The position numbers and the translations under genes were made by a program. Source: Cellulomonas fulva (GTDB lineage Bacteria; Actinomycetota; Actinomycetes; Actinomycetales; Cellulomonadaceae). Taken from it: 64,000 nucleotides of DNA. The stretch lies in NCBI RefSeq assembly GCF_018531375.1, contig NZ_JAHBOH010000001.1, positions 1,550,001 to 1,614,000 of the forward strand, read 5' to 3'. The notes under the pieces were generated by a model. The model was not told the origin of the DNA, made no database searches, and saw nothing but the letters and a program-made list of their open reading frames with translations. The first letter of the stretch is position 1; every line of letters begins with the position of its first letter. Positions 40,693-52,311 of this stretch are shown here, one piece after another.

Positions 40693-41916
40693 GTGCCCGA
40701 GGCCTACATCGTCGCCGCCGCCCGCTCACCGATCGGCCGCGCGTTCAAGGGGTCGCTGCGCGAGCTGCGTGCCGACGACCTCGCCGCGACCATGGTGCGC
40801 GCGGCGCTCGACCAGGTCCCCGACCTCGACCCGACGCGCATCGACGACCTGATGCTCGGCTGCGGCATGCCCGGCGGCGAGCAGGGGATGAACATGGCGC
40901 GCGTCGTCGCGGTCCTCGCCGGGCTCGACGGCGTGCCGGGTACCACGGTGAACCGGTACTGCTCGTCGAGCCTGCAGACCACGCGCATGGCGCTGCACGC
41001 GATCAAGGCCGGTGAGGGCGACGTGTTCGTCTCCGCGGGCGTCGAGCTGGTCAGCAGGTACGCGCGGGGGCACGCCGACTTCATCCCCGGCGAGGACCTG
41101 ACCAACCCGCGGTTCGCGCACGCGACCGCGCGCACCTCGACCGCCGCCGAGGGCGGCACCACCTGGCGCGACCCGCGCGAGGACGGCGAGCTGCCGGACG
41201 TGTACGTCGCGATGGGGCAGACCGCGGAGAACGTCGCCCAGCTCACCGGGACCTCGCGGCGCGAGCAGGACGAGTACGCGGCGCTCTCGCAGCAGCGCGC
41301 GCAGGAGGCGGTCGCGAGCGGCTTCTGGTCCCGCGACATCACCCCCGTCACGCTCCCCGACGGCACGGTGGTCGCGGCCGACGACGGGCCGCGGGCGGGC
41401 GTCACGGTCGACACGCTGTCCGCGCTCGAGCCGGTGTTCCGGCCGGACGGCACCGTGACGGCGGGCAACTGCTGCCCGCTCAACGACGGCGCCGCGGCGC
41501 TCGTCGTCGTGAGCGACCGGGTGGTCGAGGACCTGGGCCTGACGCCCCTGGCCCGCATCGTCTCGACCGGCGTCAGCGGGCTCTCGCCCGAGATCATGGG
41601 GCTCGGCCCGGTCGAGGCGAGCCGGCGTGCTCTCGCGCTCGCGGGGCTGACGATCGACGACGTCGACCTGGTCGAGATCAACGAGGCGTTCGCCGCGCAG
41701 GTGCTGCCGTCCGCCAAGGAGATCGGGGTGGACCTCGAGCGGCTCAACGTCCACGGCGGCGCGATCGCGGTGGGCCACCCGTTCGGCATGACGGGTGCGC
41801 GCATCACGACGACGTTGATCCACGGGCTCCAGGAGCGCGACGGCCGCTACGGCCTCGAGACCATGTGCGTCGGCGGCGGCCAGGGCATGGCGATGGTCCT
41901 GGACCGCGCCGTCTGA
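40693..41916 (+). CDS. acetyl-CoA acyltransferase (thiolase)
   Basis: A 407-residue thiolase. Nucleophile Cys in NRYCSSSLQT (about C92), His in EINEAFAAQ and GHPFGMTGAR, second Cys in MCVGGGQGMAMV. It cleaves 3-ketoacyl-CoA to acetyl-CoA. The GTG at 40693 follows AGGAGG. It pairs with the upstream ACAD as an operon. Confidence 0.95.
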   Translation: MPEAYIVAAARSPIGRAFKGSLRELRADDLAATMVRAALDQVPDLDPTRIDDLMLGCGMPGGEQGMNMARVVAVLAGLDGVPGTTVNRYCSSSLQTTRMALHAIKAGEGDVFVSAGVELVSRYARGHADFIPGEDLTNPRFAHATARTSTAAEGGTTWRDPREDGELPDVYVAMGQTAENVAQLTGTSRREQDEYAALSQQRAQEAVASGFWSRDITPVTLPDGTVVAADDGPRAGVTVDTLSALEPVFRPDGTVTAGNCCPLNDGAAALVVVSDRVVEDLGLTPLARIVSTGVSGLSPEIMGLGPVEASRRALALAGLTIDDVDLVEINEAFAAQVLPSAKEIGVDLERLNVHGGAIAVGHPFGMTGARITTTLIHGLQERDGRYGLETMCVGGGQGMAMVLDRAV

Positions 41917-41930
41917 CCCCGTCCGAAGCC

Positions 41931-41990
41931 CGCGACCCCGTGATCTCTCCGGCTCTGACGCTCCAGAGCCGGAGAGATCACGGGGTCGCG
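41931..41990. terminator. bidirectional terminator with a 26-bp perfect stem
   Basis: The arms at 41931-41956 and 41965-41990 are exact inverse complements with an 8-nt loop; the stem core reads GATCTCTCCGGCTCT. It lies between the convergent thiolase and MaoC genes. The length is unusual for a bacterial terminator. Confidence 0.85.
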
Positions 41991-42022
41991 GTGGGTTGTG
42001 CGGGTGGGACTAGCGGGTGGGA

Positions 42023-42520
42023 CTAGCGGGCGGGACCAGCGGGTGGGGGTGGGGCGGGGACGACGAGCGTGATGGTGCGGGCGACGACGGCCGGCTTGTC
42101 GGCGCCCTCCAGGTCCACGACCACGTCGGAGAGCACCCGGGTGCCCGCGGGCGTCGGCTCGACGCCGACCACCGTCGTCGTCGCCCGCACGCGCGACCCC
42201 GCGCGGACCGGGCTGACGAACCGGACCTTGTCGAGCCCGTAGTTGACCACCATCGCGGCGCCCTCGACCGCCAGCAGCCCGTCGGTGAGGGCGGGGACCA
42301 GCGAGAGCGTCAGGAACCCGTGCGCGACGGTCGCGCCGAAGGGTCCCGCCGCCGCGCGCACCGGGTCGACGTGGATCCACTGGTGGTCCGCCGTCGCGTC
42401 GGCGAACTGGTCGATCCGGTCCTGGGACACGGTGAACCAGTGCCCGGTCGCGCTGCGCCCGACGACGTCGGGCAGCGCGGCCACGGACGGCGCCGCGATC
42501 ACCTGCAGCGGCCCGTTCAC
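42023..42520 (-). CDS. MaoC-family enoyl-CoA hydratase
   Basis: A 165-residue single-hotdog (R)-specific hydratase. The motif FADATADHQWIHVDPVRAAA followed by GPFGATVAHGFLTLS has the catalytic Asp and His. It hydrates 2-enoyl-CoA. The C-terminal VPAPPPPAGPAR is coded in a GGGTGGGACTAGC-like repeat. The GTG start overlaps the SDR stop by 4 bp. Confidence 0.93.
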   Translation of the reverse strand: MNGPLQVIAAPSVAALPDVVGRSATGHWFTVSQDRIDQFADATADHQWIHVDPVRAAAGPFGATVAHGFLTLSLVPALTDGLLAVEGAAMVVNYGLDKVRFVSPVRAGSRVRATTTVVGVEPTPAGTRVLSDVVVDLEGADKPAVVARTITLVVPAPPPPAGPAR

Positions 42521-43314
42521 GAGCGCGGCCCGCCCGCGACGTAGAGCACCTGGCCGGAGACGAACGAGGCCTCGGGTGAGCAGAAGAACGCCACCGCGGC
42601 GGCGACGTCCTCCGGCCGTCCGGCGCGGCGCACCGGCGTCTGCTCCGCCGCGGCGGCGACGAAGTCCGCGAACGGCACCCCGATCCGCTCGGCCGTCGCG
42701 CGCGTCATCTCGGTCGCGACGAACCCGGGCGCGACCGCGTTCACGGTCACGCCGAACGGCCCCAGCTCGAGCGCGAGCGTCTTGGTGAGCCCCTGCATCC
42801 CGGCCTTGGCCGCCGCGTAGTTCGCCTGGCCGCGGTTGCCGAGCGCGGAGGTGCTCGACAGGTTCACGACGCGCCCCCAGCGGGCCGCGGTCTGGTGCCG
42901 CTGCACCGCGCGGCTCATGAGGAACGCGCCGCGGAGGTGGACCCGGAGCACGGCGTCCCAGTCGTCGGCCGACATCCTGAACAGCAGGTCGTCCCGCAGG
43001 ATCCCGGCGTTGTTGACCAGGACCGTGGGCGGACCGAGCTCGGCGGCGACCCGCTCGACGGCGGCGCCGACCGCGGTCTCGTCGCCCACGTCGGCGCTGA
43101 CCGCGAGCGCGTCGCCGCCCGCGTCGGCGATCGCGTCGGCGGTCTGCTGGGCGTCGCTCAGGGACAGGTCCACGACGGCGACCCGGTGGCCGTCGGCCGC
43201 CAGCCGCATCGCGGTGGCGGCGCCGATCCCGCGGGCGCCCCCGGTGACGATCGCGGTCCGCACGTCGGGCGGGGTGGGCTCGGCGGGTGCTGCGGGCTGT
43301 GCTGGTGCGGTCAC
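42517..43314 (-). CDS. 3-oxoacyl-type SDR reductase/dehydrogenase
   Basis: A 265-residue SDR: TGGARGIG (about residues 24-31), NNAGILRDDLLFRM, NLSSTSALGNRGQANYAAAK with the Tyr-Lys pair, and GQVLYVAGG at the end. It resembles FabG or 3-hydroxyacyl-CoA dehydrogenase. It works with the overlapping MaoC gene as the hydratase/dehydrogenase pair of beta-oxidation. Confidence 0.92.
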   Translation of the reverse strand: MTAPAQPAAPAEPTPPDVRTAIVTGGARGIGAATAMRLAADGHRVAVVDLSLSDAQQTADAIADAGGDALAVSADVGDETAVGAAVERVAAELGPPTVLVNNAGILRDDLLFRMSADDWDAVLRVHLRGAFLMSRAVQRHQTAARWGRVVNLSSTSALGNRGQANYAAAKAGMQGLTKTLALELGPFGVTVNAVAPGFVATEMTRATAERIGVPFADFVAAAAEQTPVRRAGRPEDVAAAVAFFCSPEASFVSGQVLYVAGGPRS

Positions 43315-43422
43315 GGTGGCGTCCTCTCGTGGGTCCCGCTCGGGCGGATCGGCTCGGGCGGGTCGGTCGGTGGGTCCGGTGGTCGGAGCGGTCAGGTGGT
43401 CCGGCTCGTCGGACCGGGTCCG

Positions 43423-44535
43423 TCAGAAGGTGATGAGCTGGCGCAGCTCGTGCCCGGTGGCGAGCCGATCCATCGCGACGTCGAGCTCGTCGAGCCGGAT
43501 GCGCCCCGACACCAGCGCGTCGAGCGGCAGCCGGCCCTCTCGCCAGAGGTCGACGTACCGGGGGATGTCCCGTGCGGGCACGGCGGACCCCAGGTAGGAC
43601 CCGACGACCGTGCGCGCCTGGGCCGTCAGCGTCAGCGGGCTGACCTGCGCCCGGGCGTCGGGGGCGGGGAGGCCGACGGTGACGGTGGTGCCGCCCGGGG
43701 CGGTGAGGGCGAGCGCCGTCTCGAACGCCCGCGCGCTGCCGGCGGCCTCCACGACGACGCCGGCGAGCAGGCCGTCGTCGAGCGCGGTCTGCGAGGCGAG
43801 CGCTCCGTGGGCTCCGAGCGCGAGAGCGGTCGCGAGCTTGTCGGGGACCGCGTCGACCCCCACCACCTCGTGCCCGCTCGCCAGCGCGACGAGCAGCGCC
43901 GCCATGCCGACGCCGCCGAGCCCGACGACGACGACGCGCTCGCGCGGCGCGGGGCGCCCCGCGTTGAGCACGGCGCCGCCGCCGGTCAGTACCGCGCAGC
44001 CCAGGAGCGCCGCGGCCTCGGCCGGCACCTCGCGCGAGACCGGGACCACCGAGGTGCGGCTGACCACGGCGTGCGTCGCGAACGCCGAGACGCCGAGGTG
44101 GTGGTGCACGTCCTCGTCGCCCGCCGCGCCCGCGCGGTGCAGGCGCCGGTGGCCGCCGACGAGGGTGCCCGCCGCGTTCGCCGCGCTCCCCACCCGGCAC
44201 GGCAGCCGGCCGTCCGTCGCGCACTCGGGACACGCGCCGCAGCGCGGCAGGAACGTCATGACGACGCGCTCGTCGGGCCGCACGTCCACCACGCCCGGAC
44301 CGACGCGCTCGACCACGCCCGCCGCCTCGTGCCCCAGCAGCATCGGGGTGGGCCGCTCGCGGCTGCCGTCCACGACGGAGAGGTCCGAGTGGCACACCCC
44401 GGCGGCCTCGATCCGGACCAGGAGCTCGCCCGGCCCCGGACCGTCGAGCTCGAGCGGTCCCACGGTGAACGGCCGCGACGTGGCGAACGGCGCGGCCGAG
44501 CCGGTCCGCTCCAGGACGGCACCCAGGATCTCCAC
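43423..44535 (-). CDS. zinc-dependent alcohol dehydrogenase (class III-like MDR)
   Basis: A 370-residue MDR enzyme. Catalytic zinc ligands: Cys in GVCHSD, His-Glu in LLGHEAAG, Cys in LLGCAVLTGGG. The structural zinc quartet is CGACPECATDGRLPC (C-x2-C-x2-C-x7-C). The nucleotide motif is GLGGVGMAALL. It resembles NDMA-type or formaldehyde/aryl alcohol dehydrogenases. First gene of the ADH-SDR-MaoC operon behind operator D. Confidence 0.92.
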   Translation of the reverse strand: MEILGAVLERTGSAAPFATSRPFTVGPLELDGPGPGELLVRIEAAGVCHSDLSVVDGSRERPTPMLLGHEAAGVVERVGPGVVDVRPDERVVMTFLPRCGACPECATDGRLPCRVGSAANAAGTLVGGHRRLHRAGAAGDEDVHHHLGVSAFATHAVVSRTSVVPVSREVPAEAAALLGCAVLTGGGAVLNAGRPAPRERVVVVGLGGVGMAALLVALASGHEVVGVDAVPDKLATALALGAHGALASQTALDDGLLAGVVVEAAGSARAFETALALTAPGGTTVTVGLPAPDARAQVSPLTLTAQARTVVGSYLGSAVPARDIPRYVDLWREGRLPLDALVSGRIRLDELDVAMDRLATGHELRQLITF

Positions 44536-44573
44536 GTCGCTCCCTCCGGCGGACCTCGTCGTCCGTCCACACC

Positions 44574-44591
44574 ATACCGACCGGGCGGTAT
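44574..44591 (-). promoter_or_regulatory. TetR-type operator D
   Basis: ATACCGACCGGGCGGTAT, inside the larger palindrome CCATACCG..CGGTATGG (44572-44593), 39 bp upstream of the ADH start. Confidence 0.75.
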
Positions 44592-44641
44592 GGTGTCACG
44601 CCCGCCCCGATGACCACGGCGTCACGGCGGCGACGGGAGGA

Positions 44642-45514
44642 TCAGGTGGGGTTGCAGCGGGCGACGAGCACCTCGAGCGGACCGACGTCCGGGCGCCACG
44701 GCTCCAGGTTCCACGTCGCCTTGTCCGGCGCGCCGAGCTGGTGGCACGCGAGCTGGTCGCGCATCGTCGAGGTGCCGGCCTCCGGCTCTGCGGCGACGAC
44801 CTGGGCGGGCACGAGCTCGTCGGCCGCCAGCCCGCCGCTCCGCGCCCAGTCCGACGGCGTGACGGCGAGCGAGCGGCCGCCCTCCCGCTCGCCCCAGTCC
44901 AGGTCCTCGACCATCGTCGTCGCCAGCCAGACGCCGGCGGTCCCGTCGCCGCGCAGCTCGAGCACGTCGCCGTCCCCGGTCAGTCGGCCCGCGCCGGTCG
45001 CGGACAGCCCCGCGACGGGCGCGTCGCCCCGGCGCACGACGACCGTGCCGTCGAGCAGCAGGTCGAGGTCGAGGGGTGCGGCGGCCGCGACGAGCAGGGT
45101 CGGGGACGTCGCGGACGCGGTCGCGCCGGCGTCGTCCGCCGCCGGCTCCCACCGCGCGCTGCCGTCGTCCTGCGTCCTCGGCTCGCCCGCGTGCGGTGCT
45201 ACGGGCAGCACGACGAGCGTGACGTCCCCGGACGTGAGCGGGACGCCGTCCCGTAGCACGCGCTCGCGCAGCTCGGAGGTGTTCTCGCCAGGGCTCTCGA
45301 CGGGGCTCCCCGCGGCGGACGACGGCTCGGGATCCGGCGCCGGTCTCGTCGTGCTCGTGCTCGTGCTCGTCGTGCTCGTGCTCGTCGGGACCCTGTCCCG
45401 CGCGGTCCCGCCGCCGAGGCCGCATCCGGAGGCGACGACGAGCGCGACGGCGGCCAGCGCGCCGGCCGCCACGGCCCGGCGGCGGCCGCCGACGCTGGGC
45501 GCGGTCCGGTGCAC
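44642..45514 (-). CDS. DUF2599 lipoprotein
   Basis: A 290-residue lipoprotein. Signal peptide with lipobox VASGC (Cys31), a Thr/Ser-rich stalk (about 40-75), and the C-terminal DUF2599 module ending ATWNLEPWRPDVGPLEVLVA plus RCNPT. The function of the module is unknown. It is divergent from purL; no functional link is evident. Confidence 0.85.
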   Translation of the reverse strand: MHRTAPSVGGRRRAVAAGALAAVALVVASGCGLGGGTARDRVPTSTSTTSTSTSTTRPAPDPEPSSAAGSPVESPGENTSELRERVLRDGVPLTSGDVTLVVLPVAPHAGEPRTQDDGSARWEPAADDAGATASATSPTLLVAAAAPLDLDLLLDGTVVVRRGDAPVAGLSATGAGRLTGDGDVLELRGDGTAGVWLATTMVEDLDWGEREGGRSLAVTPSDWARSGGLAADELVPAQVVAAEPEAGTSTMRDQLACHQLGAPDKATWNLEPWRPDVGPLEVLVARCNPT

Positions 45515-45542
45515 GCGGCCGACCGTAACCGACGGCCGTCAC

Positions 45543-45581
45543 CGACCGCCGCAGCCGACCGCCGCGGCCGACCGCCGCAGA
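45543..45581. repeat. 13-bp tandem repeat (three units)
   Basis: CGACCGCCGCAGC, CGACCGCCGCGGC, CGACCGCCGCAGA in the lipoprotein/purL intergenic region. Confidence 0.75.
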
Positions 45582-45640
45582 ACACCGTCGCCGGGCGCCC
45601 GCGCGGGTGGACACGGGTCGGGAGACGTCCGGTGCGTCGG

Positions 45641-45646
45641 TATCCT
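45641..45646 (+). promoter_or_regulatory. purL -10 hexamer
   Basis: TATCCT lies 75 bp upstream of the purL ATG, giving a leader of about 68 nt; AGGGA at 45712-45716 is the ribosome site. Confidence 0.55.
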
Positions 45647-45720
45647 GGCCCCGTCCGCCGACGACGGCCGCGCGCCCTGCCGACAGCACGGGCCGCGTGC
45701 GATCTCGCCCTAGGGAACCG

Positions 45721-49519
<3,799 letters not shown>

Positions 49520-49604
49520 CCCGCACGACCGGCGGGCACGGCCGATCGGGTGATCGCCCTTGCCCGGGCTGAAGATCGGTCCGCCGGGTGCCGCAGTCAC
49601 CCTC

Positions 49605-51116
49605 ATGGGTGACGCACGGGTGGGGTCCGACGAGCGTGCGCGCACCGGCCGACGCGCCGTCGCGTCCGCGGTGGCGGCGAGGGGTCTGCTGGGCGTGCTC
49701 GGCGGCGTGCTGCTGCTGACGGCGTGCACCGGCGACGGCCCGGCGCAGCGCGACCCGCAGGCGGCGACGCCGACGGCCGCCGCGACCCGCTCGTCGGGCT
49801 CGTCGGGCTCGTCGGCCACCACGGACGACGGGGCGGACGACGCCGACGCCCCGTGCACGGTGACCTACTCCGTCGGCAACGCGTGGCCGGACGGCTTCGG
49901 TGCGCGCGTCGAGGTCACCAACGACGGCCCCTCGCGGGAGGACTGGGTCCTGGCGTGGGAGTTCGACGCGGGCCAGGAGATCACCGAGTCGTGGGAGGCG
50001 CAGGTCGAGCAGGACGGCGCGCGCGTGACCGCGGCGGCGCCCACCTGGGCGCCGACCTTGGCGCCCGGCGCGCGCGCGTCGTTCGGCTTCAACGCCTCGT
50101 GGAGCGGTGAGAACCCGGACCCGACGCGGTTCACGCTCGACGGCGACCCGTGCACGGTCGTGGTCGTGAGCGGCGAGTACGTCGACGACGACACGACCGA
50201 CGACACGGCGGACGACACGACCGACGACACGGCCGACGACACGACTGACGACACCGGCGGCGGCGCGGGTGAGGCGGTCGGCGGGCTGTACGTGGGCGAC
50301 GGCACGCAGGCGCTGACGGCCTGGGCGGCGGCGACCGGGACGGACAAGGAGCTCCTCGCGGCGATCGCGCACACACCGCAGGCGACGTGGCTCGGCTCGT
50401 GGACCGACGCGGCGGGGGCCCGGGACCAGGCGGCGCGCGTGACCGGTGCCGCCGCCGACGCCGGCTCGACCGCCGTGCTCGTCGTGTACGCCGTCCCCGG
50501 CCGTGACTGCGGTCTGCACTCCGCGGGCGGCGTCGCGGCCGGCGAGTACGTCCGCTGGGTCGAGACGGTCGCTGACGGCGTCGAGGGCCACCCGATCGTG
50601 GTGCTCGAGCCGGACGCGCTCGCCCAGCTCGGCGACTGCGACGGCCAGGGCGACCGCGTCGGCTACCTGGCCGCCGCGGCGCGCGCGCTCGACGCGGCCG
50701 GGGCGAGGGTCTACCTCGACGCGGGCCACTCGGGATGGCACCCCGCCGCGGAGACCGCGCGCCGGATCGAGCGCGTCGGCACCGAGCACCTGGCCGGGTT
50801 CGCGCTCAACACGTCGAACTACCAGACGACGGCCGACGAGCGCGCGTACGGCGAGCAGGTCGCCGGCCTGCTCGACGGGCTCGGCTTCGTGGTCGACACC
50901 TCGCGCAACGGCAACGGCAGCAACGGCGAGTGGTGCAACCCGCGGGGCCGCGCGCTGGGCGATCCGCCGCGCCTGGTCGACGACGGCACCGCGCTCGACG
51001 CGCTGCTGTGGGTCAAGGCGCCGGGCGAGTCGGACGGTGCGTGCAACGGCGGCCCGGCGGCCGGTCGGTGGTGGCAGGAGATGGCGCTCGAGCTCGCGCG
51101 CAACGCGCGTCCCTGA
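49605..51116 (+). CDS. GH6 cellulase lipoprotein with CBM2 and an acidic DDT linker
   Basis: A 503-residue protein. A lipoprotein signal ends at LLLTAC (Cys41). A CBM2-like domain follows (about 85-190: CTVTYSVGNAWPDGFGARVE, with a Cys at each end). Then comes an acidic repeat linker DDT[T/A] (about 194-217) and a GH6 catalytic domain. Active-site Asp residues are in VYAVPGRDCG, VLEPDALAQL and VKAPGESDGAC, as in CenA, so it should be active on beta-1,4-glucan. Membrane anchoring contrasts with the secreted paralogue at 55144. No clear ribosome site precedes the ATG at 49605. Confidence 0.9.
   Translation: MGDARVGSDERARTGRRAVASAVAARGLLGVLGGVLLLTACTGDGPAQRDPQAATPTAAATRSSGSSGSSATTDDGADDADAPCTVTYSVGNAWPDGFGARVEVTNDGPSREDWVLAWEFDAGQEITESWEAQVEQDGARVTAAAPTWAPTLAPGARASFGFNASWSGENPDPTRFTLDGDPCTVVVVSGEYVDDDTTDDTADDTTDDTADDTTDDTGGGAGEAVGGLYVGDGTQALTAWAAATGTDKELLAAIAHTPQATWLGSWTDAAGARDQAARVTGAAADAGSTAVLVVYAVPGRDCGLHSAGGVAAGEYVRWVETVADGVEGHPIVVLEPDALAQLGDCDGQGDRVGYLAAAARALDAAGARVYLDAGHSGWHPAAETARRIERVGTEHLAGFALNTSNYQTTADERAYGEQVAGLLDGLGFVVDTSRNGNGSNGEWCNPRGRALGDPPRLVDDGTALDALLWVKAPGESDGACNGGPAAGRWWQEMALELARNARP
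50187..50258 (+). repeat. 12-bp tandem repeat coding DDT[T/A]
   Basis: Six units of GACGACACGACC type; the last ends in GGC. Confidence 0.9.
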
Positions 51117-51161
51117 GCGCCCGCGCACGGAAATCGTTCGGACGACGAGCCCCGCGGTGCC

Positions 51162-51167
51162 TACCGT
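51162..51167 (+). promoter_or_regulatory. -10 hexamer of leaderless rsgA
   Basis: TACCGT ends 6 nt before the GTG at 51174; no ribosome site. Confidence 0.5.
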
Positions 51168-51173
51168 CGGACC

Positions 51174-52211
51174 GTGACCGATCCGTGGCTCGTGGTGCGC
51201 GCCGACAAGGGCGCGGTGCTCGTCGTGCCCGCGACCGGTCCCGCGACCGGCGAACCGGTGCGGGTCGCGCTCGACCGGGATGGCCTCGTCGCGAGCGTCC
51301 CGGACGGGCCGTCCGACGAGCGTGCGCGCCTGGTCCCCGCGGTCGGGGACCGGGTGCTGCTCGACGACGAGGGCACGACGCTCGTCGGGCTCCTCCCGCG
51401 GCGCAGCGCCCTGGTCCGGGACAGCGCGGGCCGCACGTCGCTGACCCAGGTGCTCGCGGCGAACGTCGACGTGGTGCTCGTCGTCGAGCACCTGGACCCG
51501 GACCCCGACCTGGGCCGCGTCGAGCGGCTGCTGACGCTCGCGTGGCGCTCGGGTGCGCAGCCCGTCGTCGTGCTGACGAAGGCGGACCTGGTGCCGGACC
51601 CCGCCGGCATGGCGCAGGACGTCGCGCAGGTCGCGCTCGCGGTGCCCGTGCACGCGGTCTCGGTGACCGATGACGAGGGCCTCGAGCCGCTGCGCGCGCT
51701 GCTGACCCCGGGCGCGACGCTCGTCGTGGTCGGCCCGTCCGGCGCGGGCAAGTCCACGTTGGTCAACGCGCTCGCGGGCCGCGAGGTCATGGCGACGGGG
51801 GAGCGCCGCGCGGGCGACGGCCGGGGCCGGCACACCACGACGCACCGCGAGCTGGTGCCGCTGCCCGGCGGTGCGCTGCTGATCGACACCCCGGGCATCC
51901 GCGCGGTCGGCCTGGTCGCCGACGCCGCGGCGCTCGAGCACACGTTCGCCGACGTCGCCGAGATCGCCGCCCGGTGCCGGTTCGCCGACTGCGCGCACAC
52001 CACCGAGCCGGGCTGCGCGGTCCGGCGGGCGCTCGACGACGGCGAGCTCACCGAGCGCCGGTTCACGAGCTGGCGCAAGCTCGAGCGCGAGGCCGCGTAC
52101 CAGGAGCGGCGCGCGGACGTCCGGCTCGCGGCGGCGGAGAAGGCCCGGTGGAAGCGCGTGACCATGGACTACCACCGCGGCAGGCGCGGACCGGGTGCGC
52201 CCCGACCCTGA
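51174..52211 (+). CDS. rsgA: ribosome small-subunit-dependent GTPase RsgA
   Basis: A 345-residue circularly permuted GTPase that checks 30S subunit maturation. The G4 motif TKADL comes before the P-loop GPSGAGKST, which is the mark of permutation, and the G3 motif DTPGIR follows. The C-terminal zinc region has CRFADCAHTTEPGC. The N-terminal OB domain is shorter or more diverged than in E. coli. The GTG start appears leaderless. Confidence 0.92.
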   Translation: MTDPWLVVRADKGAVLVVPATGPATGEPVRVALDRDGLVASVPDGPSDERARLVPAVGDRVLLDDEGTTLVGLLPRRSALVRDSAGRTSLTQVLAANVDVVLVVEHLDPDPDLGRVERLLTLAWRSGAQPVVVLTKADLVPDPAGMAQDVAQVALAVPVHAVSVTDDEGLEPLRALLTPGATLVVVGPSGAGKSTLVNALAGREVMATGERRAGDGRGRHTTTHRELVPLPGGALLIDTPGIRAVGLVADAAALEHTFADVAEIAARCRFADCAHTTEPGCAVRRALDDGELTERRFTSWRKLEREAAYQERRADVRLAAAEKARWKRVTMDYHRGRRGPGAPRP

Positions 52212-52311
52212 ACGCTCCGCCGGACGGGTGAACCGCGGCGGACGCGTCGGGTATCGGGTGCGGGTGGCCGATGATGTGGCCATCGACCACGACCAGGGGG
52301 CGCGCCGCACC

